This document shows, in pieces, positions 7,860 through 15,803 of a stretch of 64,000 bases of DNA. The notes beneath the pieces are model-generated. The model searched no databases and was not told the origin of the DNA. It saw nothing but the letters and a program-made list of their open reading frames with translations. Location: positions 310,001 through 374,000 of the forward strand of contig CAWCSA010000005.1 in assembly GCA_963798015.1 (NCBI GenBank), written 5' to 3'. The number at the start of each line of letters is the position of its first letter. Position 1 is the stretch's first letter. Source of the DNA: Roseiarcus sp963798015 (GTDB taxonomy: Bacteria; Pseudomonadota; Alphaproteobacteria; Rhizobiales; Beijerinckiaceae). Both the position numbers and the translations under genes were made by a program.

Positions 7860-8891
7860 TCAAAACTGGAGATGGACCTTGACCGAGCGGCGCTTGTCCG
7901 CTGCGAGGTCGAAGGCCGGCGTTGGTTCGGAGGCGGGCACGGTGGCTGTCAGGAGCGCTCGGATCTGCGCGCGGTTGCGCGCGATATAATCGATCGCCAG
8001 ATGAAATTCTTCATCGAAGCGGAAGCTGCCGATCACGTTAATCTCCTTGGTCACGATCATCGACATGTTGATCTCCGGCCGTGCGCCCTGACCCACGCAT
8101 ACGATCGTGCCGCGTGGCTTGACGACATCAAGCGCCGAGATGGTCGCTTCCGCGTTGCCGGAAGCCTCAAAGACGACATCGAAGGTTCCCTTACCCTCGG
8201 CGTGGCGCGCGAAGCGATCAGCCTCTCTTGCGACGTTGATCGTTTCGTCGACCCCGAGATCGGCAATGCGGTGCAAGGGCTCGTCGATCACATCGCCAAC
8301 GGCGACGAAGCCCGCGCCGGCGCTCCGCGCTATAAGGGCCAAAATCGTGCCGATCGGCCCGGCCCCCAACACCAGCACCCTCTTGCCGAGTAGCGACCCA
8401 GGCCGCCCCGCGGCATGCAGGCACACGGCGACCGGCTCGGCAAAAGCCGCCTCCCCGAGAGTCATCGTGTCCGGAATGGGAAGCACTTGGTCCGCCTTGC
8501 AGACAAGCGCCTCACGAAAGCCGCCGTCGACATGGGGCGTCCGCATCGCGCTGCCGTAGAAGCGCATGTCCGAGCAATGGTTGTGCAGGCCCCCGCGGCA
8601 AAAGGCGCAGTCACCGCACGGTAGGCTCGGATTGACAGCTACGCGCTGGCCGATCCGGAGCGAGGTCACGTCCTGGCCTGTCTCAGCGATCACGCCGGCG
8701 ATCTCGTGACCCAGGACCATGGGATGACGAAGCTTTACCGTGCCGAACCCGCCATGGCGGTAATAGTGAAGGTCCGATCCGCAGATGCCCCCGACCTCGA
8801 TCTTCACCCGCACATCGTCTCGACCCAGAGGCTGATCCGCCACCTGCTCGTAGCGCAGATCATTGGGAGCGTGGATGACGATGGCTTTCAT
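7860..8891 (-). CDS. idnD: Zinc-dependent dehydrogenase, L-idonate 5-dehydrogenase-like
   Basis: A 343-residue medium-chain zinc alcohol dehydrogenase. Catalytic zinc ligands are in GICGSDLHYY and VLGHE; four structural-zinc cysteines are in CGDCAFCRGGLHNHC. The Rossmann motif VLGAGPIG is near residue 170. Similarity of the N-terminal block to L-idonate 5-dehydrogenases and the adjacent idnO-like gene support oxidation of L-idonate to 5-keto-D-gluconate. It is the first gene of the minus-strand operon and is divergent from the sugar importer at 9541. Sorbitol or threonine dehydrogenase activity would be the main alternatives. Confidence 0.72.
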   Translation of the reverse strand: MKAIVIHAPNDLRYEQVADQPLGRDDVRVKIEVGGICGSDLHYYRHGGFGTVKLRHPMVLGHEIAGVIAETGQDVTSLRIGQRVAVNPSLPCGDCAFCRGGLHNHCSDMRFYGSAMRTPHVDGGFREALVCKADQVLPIPDTMTLGEAAFAEPVAVCLHAAGRPGSLLGKRVLVLGAGPIGTILALIARSAGAGFVAVGDVIDEPLHRIADLGVDETINVAREADRFARHAEGKGTFDVVFEASGNAEATISALDVVKPRGTIVCVGQGARPEINMSMIVTKEINVIGSFRFDEEFHLAIDYIARNRAQIRALLTATVPASEPTPAFDLAADKRRSVKVHLQF

Positions 8892-8965
8892 GAGTCGTGA
8901 CCTGAACAGGGGTTTGAAAGACTTGCGCTTGGCCGACTCGGAGGCGGAGCGCTCGCCCTGGCCGC

Positions 8966-9022
8966 GCCCGCGATTCCCGAGATGACCGCTGGTTGAGCTA
9001 GCGCAAATTGCAGCGCCGCGCT
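8966..9022 (-). pseudogene. Possible relic of an aldo/keto reductase C-terminus
   Basis: The minus-strand frame reads SAALQFALAQPAVISGIAG, which resembles the last conserved block of aldo/keto reductases (pattern AALQF-LAHPAV-SVIPG). The sequence before and after in this frame shows no further homology that I recognise. It lies directly upstream of the idonate dehydrogenase-like gene. The match is short, so this is a weak call. Confidence 0.25.
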
Positions 9023-9170
9023 CGGCCCGTCACGTGTCAGCGGCCTAGGCGCGCTCCCCATCTGACGCCTCGACGACAAATCAGCTTGCAACTGTCGAAG
9101 CCTCCCCGGACGCCGCGTTGACCGCGGCGCTCCAAAAGCTCCGCATGGCAAAGCCGATCTTGACTGAAAT

Positions 9171-9187
9171 GATTTATATGATAAATC
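9171..9187. promoter_or_regulatory. Inverted repeat, candidate operator for the GntR-type regulator
   Basis: GATTTA-TATGA-TAAATC is a perfect 6-bp inverted repeat with a 5-bp centre. A TTGACT -35-like hexamer starts at 9160, immediately upstream, so the repeat would overlap the -10 region. FCD-type GntR regulators often bind short palindromes in divergent promoters, and the only regulator gene in this locus is the frameshifted one at 6223-7015. Binding is an inference. Confidence 0.35.
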
Positions 9188-9540
9188 CCAATAATGCAAC
9201 GCCGCGAAGCCGGCGAATGAAGGGGAGGCTTCTATGCCGATCAAGCCGCGACCGACGGAAACGGCCTCCAAAGGGCAGAGTAATCGCATCGGTCGCATCG
9301 AAGGAGCCACGAGTTCAGGTCGTTCTGAAGGCCTTCGCGGCCGTCTCTTATCGATGGAACTGGCGGAACGCGGCAATCACCTGAGACAGACGTGGCCGCG
9401 TCGGCTGCTGGCAATATCCGGGGAGGCAAAAGACGTGTAAAAAAATCTATAGCCCGTAAAGACTCACAATAACGAGCGATTTAACATCGTCGCCAGCAGC
9501 CACAGCAAAGAGTTATAACGATCAACACGGAGGATCTGCC

Positions 9541-10476
9541 TTGAAACATCTTATCGCAATGACCATGGGATTAGCGCTCCTCTCGAGCGCAGCTCTCGCC
9601 GAGACGCCCTACACAATCGCCTTCAGCGTGAAGACAGTCACCAACGACGACTTCCAGAAAGCGATCGCCACCTCCATCCAAGAGGCGGTCGAGAAGTCCG
9701 GCAACAAGTTTCTGCTGGTCACCGCCGGGGAGGAGACCGGTGTCTCCATCCAGGTGAACCAGATGGAGGACCTTATCGCGAAGAAGGTCGACGGCATCAT
9801 CCTCAGTCCCATGGACGGCAAGGCGGTCGTGCCCGTGCTGAAGAAGGCTCAGGCGGCCAAAATCCCGGTCATCGTGGTGGACTCCTCAGTGGAGAAGGGC
9901 AACGAGGGCCTGTACATCTCCTACGTCGGCACTGACAACTTTAACGCCGGCAAGATCGCTGGCCAACGCATGGTCAAGGAGTTAGGCGGCAAGGGCAATG
10001 TTCTGATCGTGCGCGGCGCCAATGGCAGTCTCGCGGGCGACCAGCGGGTCGACGGCTTCAAGGCCGGCATCCAGGGCAGCGGCCTCGTGGTGGTTGGCGA
10101 GCAACCCGGCAACTGGACCAATTCGGTGGCCATGCAGGTGGCCGAGAACATGCTTCAGGCCAACAAGCAGGTGGACGGTCTGTTCAGCGCCTCCGACGTG
10201 ATGCTGGACGGCATTCTGCAGGCTGCCAGCGACGCTAACCGCACCGGCATCAAGATCCTCTCGGTCGACGGATCCAAGAAGGCGGTGGACCTTATAGAAC
10301 AGGGCGCCATCGTCGGAACCATGGCTCAGTTTCCGGGCAAAATGGGCCCCATCGCGGTGAAAAACCTGCTGGCCGTGCTGGCAGGGAAGGGCGCCGACAT
10401 CCCCAAGGTGATCGACTCGGGAACGATGGTCTACGACAAGACCAATTTGGCCGAAGCCCGCAAGTGGGCGTTCTGA
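9541..10476 (+). CDS. Ribose-type sugar ABC transporter, periplasmic binding protein
   Basis: A 311-residue binding protein of the RbsB class: signal peptide at residues 1-20 (cleavage near ALAETP), then YTIAFSVKTVTNDDFQ, the typical first strand, and the hinge block around VDGIILSPMD. The start is a TTG at 9541, chosen because GGAGGA lies 7 bp upstream and the signal peptide begins with MKH there. It is followed 4 bp later by the permease gene. The ligand is unknown; the adjacent sugar-acid dehydrogenases make a pentose, hexose or polyol entering this pathway plausible. Confidence 0.87.
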   Translation: MKHLIAMTMGLALLSSAALAETPYTIAFSVKTVTNDDFQKAIATSIQEAVEKSGNKFLLVTAGEETGVSIQVNQMEDLIAKKVDGIILSPMDGKAVVPVLKKAQAAKIPVIVVDSSVEKGNEGLYISYVGTDNFNAGKIAGQRMVKELGGKGNVLIVRGANGSLAGDQRVDGFKAGIQGSGLVVVGEQPGNWTNSVAMQVAENMLQANKQVDGLFSASDVMLDGILQAASDANRTGIKILSVDGSKKAVDLIEQGAIVGTMAQFPGKMGPIAVKNLLAVLAGKGADIPKVIDSGTMVYDKTNLAEARKWAF

Positions 10477-10480
10477 GATT

Positions 10481-11437
10481 GTGAGCATCGCTCCGGCGGC
10501 GCGGCGAGGACTGGCTTTCCTGGTCCCCGCCGCGGCCTTTCTTGCATTAGGTTCGCAGGTCCCGCACTTCCTGGACCTGTCGAACCTGCTCAACGTCGTC
10601 AGGCAGTCGTCCATCACCGGCATCTGCGCGGTCGGGATGACGTTCGTCATCGTCATCAAGGGGATCGACCTGTCGCTGGCCGGTCTGCTGGCGATCTGCC
10701 CAATGATCAGTGGCGTCCTTATGCTCGCGGGGGTCAACCTTCCCGCTAGCATGGCCGCGGGCATGCTAGCCGGGATCACCCTCGGCCTGTTTAGCGGACT
10801 TATGGTGTCTAAGCTCGCTGTGCCGGCCTTCATCACCACGTTGGTGGTGGGCCAGATCAGCCAGGGCTTGGCATTGACCATCAACGGGGGCAGTTCGATC
10901 GGCGGCTTCCCCGACCGCTTCGTATTCATCGGCAACGGCGCGCTCGGCGCCATCCCCGTTTCCGACCTGCTGCTGCTGGCTTTCCTGGCGCTGGGCTTTT
11001 TCATTCAGCGCTTCACGCCGCTCGGCAACCACATCTACGCGCTGGGCGGCAACGAGGCCGTACTCCGCCAGGAAGGCCTCAGCGCCGCCCGACTGCAGTT
11101 CTTCGTGTTCGGTTTCTCCGGCTTCTGCGCCGCGGTGTCCGGCCTGCTGCTGTCGGCTCAGTTGGACACCGTCCACCCCACTCAGGGTGACGCCTACCAA
11201 CTGGACGCCATCGCCGCCTGCATCATCGGGGGCGTGGATCTGGCGGGCGGCCGGGGCTCCGTGCCCATGGCTGTTGTTGGCGCGCTGGTCATAGGCTGCC
11301 TGCGCAACGCGCTCAACCTGCTAGGGGTTCATCCGTTCCTGCAGAACGTCTTCGTTGGCTCCATCATCATCGTCATTGTCTATCTGAGCGGAGCGATTCA
11401 CCGACACGGCGAACTTGCCACCCGGGGAACTTTATGA
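10481..11437 (+). CDS. Ribose-type sugar ABC transporter permease (RbsC class), first copy
   Basis: A 318-residue membrane protein with eight or more hydrophobic segments. The motif GMTFVIVIKGIDLSLAG is the RbsC signature (usually ending in GGIDLSVG), and the coupling loop region is GGNEAVLRQEGL. The GTG start lies 4 bp after the binding-protein stop, and the end overlaps the next permease by 4 bp (ATGA). Two different permeases in one operon suggest a heterodimeric channel. Confidence 0.87.
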   Translation: MSIAPAARRGLAFLVPAAAFLALGSQVPHFLDLSNLLNVVRQSSITGICAVGMTFVIVIKGIDLSLAGLLAICPMISGVLMLAGVNLPASMAAGMLAGITLGLFSGLMVSKLAVPAFITTLVVGQISQGLALTINGGSSIGGFPDRFVFIGNGALGAIPVSDLLLLAFLALGFFIQRFTPLGNHIYALGGNEAVLRQEGLSAARLQFFVFGFSGFCAAVSGLLLSAQLDTVHPTQGDAYQLDAIAACIIGGVDLAGGRGSVPMAVVGALVIGCLRNALNLLGVHPFLQNVFVGSIIIVIVYLSGAIHRHGELATRGTL

Positions 11438-12487
11438 GCGCTCGCGCCACGGGCGACCTCCGGCCCAATCCGGACCCCGGCGAACGCGAGGAACCGCCAG
11501 CCGGGGCGTCGACTGCGACCGGGAAAGGGCCGCCCCGGATCTCCTACGGCGGCTTCCTCGACCTAGTCGGTCGCAACGTCGCCCCGACGATCTTCCTGGC
11601 GCTCGTCGTCCTGGCCAGCCTGTTTGTGAAGAATTTCGCCGACATCGACAACGCGTCGGTGATCCTGAAGCAGTCCGCCATTCCCGCAATCGCCGTGATC
11701 GGCATGACCATGGTGCTGATGACCGGCGGCATCGACCTGTCCCTTGGCTACGTGGTTGGGCTGGCCTCCATCGTCTCTGGAATTCTTGGCCAATACCTAC
11801 CTGTGGCCGTCGCCTGCGGTGCTGGCGGCGATCCTGGCACTGGGCTTGGGTCTAGGACTCTGCAATGGGCTGATTACACAGTTCATGCGGGTCCCGGCTT
11901 TCATCGCCACTCTGGGAACCGGCTATGTGTTCTATGGCGTGGCCCAGATCGTCAGCCAGGGCTCGAACATCGATAGGCTGCCCAAGAGCTTCCTGGCCAT
12001 CGGACGCACGCCCATGTTCGGGCTGCCCTCGGCTGTGTTCCTGGCCTTGGGGGTGGCGGCCCTATTCCACGTGCTGATCAGCCGGACTATCTTTGGCCGG
12101 CAACTCAAGGCGTTTGGCCTGGGCGCCCGGGCCGCAGCACTGAGCGGCGTGCCCAACGCCCGGATCAACGTCACGGTCTATGCTCTCTGCTCGACTCTGG
12201 CGGCGCTTTCCGGGCTGCTGTTCACCATCCGGGTGAACGCCGCCCAACCCAACATGGGCGGCGGCGCGTTCACCTTCGAAGTGGTGACCGGGGCCATCGT
12301 GGGCGGGGCCAGCCTGTTCGGCGGCGTGGGGTCGGTGGTGAACAGCATCCTCGGCGTGCTGTCCATCAAGATCATCGAGAACTGCATCAACCTGATGGGG
12401 GTCAACTACAACCTTTATCTCGCTGTCCAGAGCGTGATCATCCTGGTGGCGATCGTCTTCGGCAACCTGTCTAACCGGCGGACGTGA
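11434..12487 (+). pseudogene. Ribose-type sugar ABC transporter permease, second copy, frameshifted
   Basis: The gene starts at the ATG at 11434, with an extended hydrophilic N-terminus of about 35 residues, then encodes the RbsC signature VIGMTMVLMTGGIDLSLGY. The frame is lost near 11800: the rest (YLWPSPAVLAAILALGLGLG onward to GGASLFGGVGSV and the stop at 12487) is in the +1-shifted frame. Removing a single C in CTACCTGTGG (about 11798-11802) restores one continuous permease of about 350 residues. As written, the importer lacks an intact second permease. A sequencing error is as likely as a true mutation. Confidence 0.78.
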
Positions 12488-12501
12488 GGGAGGAGACGAT
12501 C

Positions 12502-14010
12502 GTGGAACCGCTGGTCGCCATGCGCGGCATCACCAAGTTCATCTACGGCAGCGACGGTCGGCCGCTCCGCAACACTGAAGTGAAGATCCTGCACGGGGTC
12601 GACTTCGACGTCTTTCCCGGCGAGGTGCACGTGCTTGTGGGCGAAAATGGCGCTGGCAAGAGCACCCTGATGAAGATCCTCGGCGGCATCATTCCGCCGG
12701 ACCGGGGCGAGTTGAGAATCGCCGGCGAGACGGCCACCTTCGCCAATGCTCGGGACGCGCGAGAGAATGGCGTGGCGTTCATCCACCAGGAGCTCAACCT
12801 TTGCCCGAATCTGGACGTGGCGCACAACATTTTTTTGGGCCGCGAACCGCGTCGGCGTGGGCTCAAGGATGCTGGCGAAATGGTCCGGCGCAGCGCCGAA
12901 CTGCTCAAGGCCCTGGCTGCGGATCTGGATCCGCGCTCGCCTGTGTCCAGGCTTTCCACCGCCCAACAGCAACTGGTGGAGATCGCCAAGGCGATGTCCT
13001 TCAAATCCCGGGTGGTGATCATGGACGAACCCACGGCGAGCCTCACCAAGCGAGAGATCGACACGCTGTTCGATCTGATCCGGCGCATGCGAGCTGACGG
13101 CATGGGGATTATATACATCTCGCACCGCTTCGAAGAGATTTTGGCCATCGGCGATCGCTTCACAGTGCTGCGCGACGGTCGCCGGGTGGGTTCCTTGCCA
13201 ATCGAGGAATTCAAACGGGATTCGGTGATCTGGATGATGGCGGGGCGATCCGTCGAGGAGATGTACCCGCGTGACCACACGGTGCACCCGGAGCCGGTGC
13301 TGGAGGTGCAAGGCCTTCGCATTGGCCTGCACACGCCGCCCATCGACCTCGTCGTGCGACGGGGCGAGGTGGTGGGCCTCGGCGGCCTCGTGGGCAGCGG
13401 CCGCACCGAACTGGCCAAGTCCGTGTTCGGGGCGCGCCCGTTTCACGACGGCGAGGTGCGCTATCTCGGCCGGAGGACCAACGGCTGGAGTCCGGCCCGG
13501 CTGATCAAGGCGGGCATGGCCTACCTTTCCGAGGACCGAAAGACCGAGGGACTGATCCTGCCCATGTCGATCCGCGAGAACCTGAGTCTCGCCTCTCTGG
13601 GCTCCGTTTCCACCCTCGGCTTTCTGTCCCGTCCCAAAGAGGACCGCCAGGCTGCGGCCCTGATCCAGCAGCTGAACATCGTCGCGCGCTCCAGCGAGCA
13701 GCTGGTGGCCACCTTGAGCGGCGGCAACCAGCAAAAGTGTGTTCTGGGCAAGTGGCTAACCACCGCGCCACGACTGCTCATGCTGGACGAGCCCACCCGG
13801 GGCATCGATGTCGGCGCGAAGGCCCAAATCCACAAGCTGATCGATCAGATCGCGGACAGTGGCGTCGCCATCCTCATGATCAGTAGCGAGTTGCCCGAAC
13901 TTATCGGCATCAGCGACCGGGTCTACGTCATGCGCGAGGGCGGGGTGGTTTCTGAGCTCGAGGCTGGACCAGACCTGACCCAGGAGCGGGTGGTGGCCTC
14001 CATGGTCTGA
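12502..14010 (+). CDS. Ribose-type sugar ABC transporter, double ATP-binding protein (RbsA/MglA class)
   Basis: A 502-residue tandem ATPase. The first domain carries Walker A GENGAGKST, signature LSTAQQQLVEIA and Walker B VVIMDEPTASLT. The second has the usual degenerate Walker A (GLVGSGRTELAKS), the signature LSGGNQQKCVLGKWL and LLMLDEPTRGIDVG. The start at GTG 12502 is preferred over GTG 12484 because GGAGGAG lies at 12489-12495. It closes the importer operon begun at 9541 and energises sugar uptake. Confidence 0.88.
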   Translation: MEPLVAMRGITKFIYGSDGRPLRNTEVKILHGVDFDVFPGEVHVLVGENGAGKSTLMKILGGIIPPDRGELRIAGETATFANARDARENGVAFIHQELNLCPNLDVAHNIFLGREPRRRGLKDAGEMVRRSAELLKALAADLDPRSPVSRLSTAQQQLVEIAKAMSFKSRVVIMDEPTASLTKREIDTLFDLIRRMRADGMGIIYISHRFEEILAIGDRFTVLRDGRRVGSLPIEEFKRDSVIWMMAGRSVEEMYPRDHTVHPEPVLEVQGLRIGLHTPPIDLVVRRGEVVGLGGLVGSGRTELAKSVFGARPFHDGEVRYLGRRTNGWSPARLIKAGMAYLSEDRKTEGLILPMSIRENLSLASLGSVSTLGFLSRPKEDRQAAALIQQLNIVARSSEQLVATLSGGNQQKCVLGKWLTTAPRLLMLDEPTRGIDVGAKAQIHKLIDQIADSGVAILMISSELPELIGISDRVYVMREGGVVSELEAGPDLTQERVVASMV

Positions 14011-14066
14011 CTGATGCTCGAAATGTGTGTTAGGGGCCGGGAACCCAGGTTGAATGTGCGAGGAAG

Positions 14067-14669
14067 ATGACCGATCACCGCCAGTACGCGCCTGCGACGG
14101 TACGCAATCGCAATTTCATTCTCGATGTTCTCCGCGATGTCCTGCCAGCGACGGGCATAATCCTTGAAGTCGCAAGCGGTTCGGGCGAGCATGTCGTTCA
14201 TTTTGCGAGAAATTTCCCAGGTCTCGTTTTTCAACCGTCCGATCCTGAACCGGAAGCCCTGCTAAGTGTCGGCGCATGGGTGAAGGCTGCACAGGTCACG
14301 AACGTGCGCGCGCCGATTGTCCTGGACGCTTCCCGACCACCTTGGCCGATCGCTTCGGCAGACGGGATCATCTGCATCAACATGATCCACATTTCACCGT
14401 GGGACGCGACTGTCGGATTGATGACAGGTGCGGCTGCGTTACTTCCTCCAGGATCACCGCTCTATCTGTATGGACCCTACAAACGCAGAGGATTCCCGGC
14501 GGCCCCGAGCAACGAAGCATTTGACCGGAACCTTCTCGATCGCAACCCGACCTGGGGCCTGCGAGACCTCGAGGCGGTCGCTGCTATTGCCCAATCCGTT
14601 GGATTCTCGGTTCCGGATGTCACCGAAATGCCAGCAAACAATCTCAGCGTGGTGTTTCGCCGGATCTAA
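14067..14669 (+). CDS. DUF938-family SAM-dependent methyltransferase-like protein
   Basis: A 200-residue class I methyltransferase fold of the DUF938 (UPF0585) family. The family N-terminus (YAPATVRNRNFILDVL) and SAM motif I (LEVASGSGEHVVHFA) are clear, followed by QPSDPEPEAL and NMIHISPW. The substrate of this widespread family is not established. The gene follows the sugar importer by 56 bp on the same strand, but is likely a separate function. An A-G-rich ribosome site lies just before the ATG. Confidence 0.85.
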   Translation: MTDHRQYAPATVRNRNFILDVLRDVLPATGIILEVASGSGEHVVHFARNFPGLVFQPSDPEPEALLSVGAWVKAAQVTNVRAPIVLDASRPPWPIASADGIICINMIHISPWDATVGLMTGAAALLPPGSPLYLYGPYKRRGFPAAPSNEAFDRNLLDRNPTWGLRDLEAVAAIAQSVGFSVPDVTEMPANNLSVVFRRI

Positions 14670-14948
14670 TAAGGGCGCGTTTGTCTCGGGGGACGCGTTT
14701 GACGGTTCGTGAACGGAAGCTCCACAAGAGCCTACACATCAGCGGCCCTCTGACGACTTGCGTCGCAAGCGTCGCGGCCACGCTGCGCGAGATCGAAGCC
14801 TCAATGACGATTCAAAATGAGGGTTTCAAGAGCCTGATACGCGACTCCAAAGTGGCGATGGATGATGTGCTTAGCTAAGCGCCGGGCAATTGGTATATTG
14901 AGGCGAACGAAGCGAAATCGACCAGAAGCACCAAGGACAGACCCACGC

Positions 14949-15755
14949 ATGACTCAGCTCTCTCCGGAAGGTCTCCGCGCCGTCGAAGAGATCGCGCATC
15001 GCACGGGATTCAGTCCGGACGCCGTGACCTCGATGCTGTTCTCGATGATCGCCGGTCGCGGCGGCATGGCACAGTTCAGCAATCCTGAATTTGGAGGTTC
15101 CGGCCAATGGATGGCCGGCGGGGCGATCATGATTTCGGACACGTTCAACAACGGGCTTAAGGCGCGGGTCGACGCGTTGTGCAACGAACTGTCGGCGCTG
15201 GTCAAACGTGAACCAGGAAGTGCGGCCGCCGGATCATTCCAATCGCAAAGCCAAGGCCCGCGCGCGAATGTCGGCGGCGGATCATCAAGCCTGCTGGTCG
15301 GCTTCGTGACGGGTGAACAGAACTGGTGGCCGGTCGATCTCGGCGCGCCCTCGAGCGTCGGGGCCCAGAACGAAATTCGGTACGCCCACTTTCCCGCTGC
15401 CCACCGCCTCGCCGTCGATCTCAACGGAAAAGTGACTGTCTACGACACGCAGGACCATCAGATCAGCGGCTTCTCGCAGCAACAGCCGGGATCGGGATCA
15501 CTCAGTTTCTCGAGCCAGCTGGGCGCCGTTGATGTAAGCCGCCTGCCCATCGTCTTCGGCGCGAAGGGAACCGGGACATCGCCCGAACCAACGCGTAAGA
15601 CCGCTGCAGAGCAAGTCACCGCGACGAGCAAGGCCGCTTCGGGGCACGAAGACATTCTTGCCGCGATCGAACGCCTGGCCGGGTTGCACGCCCGAGGCAT
15701 TCTTACCGAGGCCGAATTCTCCGCGAAGAAAGCTGAACTGCTGGAACGACTCTAG
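14949..15755 (+). CDS. SHOCT-domain protein of unknown function
   Basis: A 268-residue protein. The start at ATG 14949 follows AAGGACAG. An N-terminal helical part (LSPEGLRAVEEIAHRTGFSP) and a central glycine-rich segment (residues 45-75, with GGMAQF and GSGQWMAGG) lead into a middle region with SSLLVGF. The C-terminal ~33 residues (LHARGILTEAEFSAKKAELL) are a SHOCT helix pair, a short module often found at the ends of membrane-associated or DNA-binding proteins. No catalytic motif or transmembrane helix is evident. The function is unknown. Confidence 0.7.
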   Translation: MTQLSPEGLRAVEEIAHRTGFSPDAVTSMLFSMIAGRGGMAQFSNPEFGGSGQWMAGGAIMISDTFNNGLKARVDALCNELSALVKREPGSAAAGSFQSQSQGPRANVGGGSSSLLVGFVTGEQNWWPVDLGAPSSVGAQNEIRYAHFPAAHRLAVDLNGKVTVYDTQDHQISGFSQQQPGSGSLSFSSQLGAVDVSRLPIVFGAKGTGTSPEPTRKTAAEQVTATSKAASGHEDILAAIERLAGLHARGILTEAEFSAKKAELLERL

Positions 15756-15803
15756 AGAGAAATGACGGCCGATGCCGCGTAGGGACCAAGGGGAAAAAGT
15801 TTC

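Larger units (their letters stand above)
8892..9540. other. Divergent intergenic region, 649 bp
   Basis: No convincing gene is present. The region separates the minus-strand idnD-like operon from the plus-strand sugar importer and so should carry both promoters. It holds a short aldo/keto-reductase-like relic (8966-9022), a TTGACT box at 9160 and a perfect inverted repeat at 9171-9187. The last ~110 bp (9430-9540) are AT-rich, with a good Shine-Dalgarno sequence before the TTG at 9541. Confidence 0.6.

Noticed and set aside
14681..14878. A 65-codon frame between the DUF938 and SHOCT genes
   Set aside because: The start is a weak codon with no ribosome site, and the translation matches nothing I recognise; it is too weak to list as a gene.
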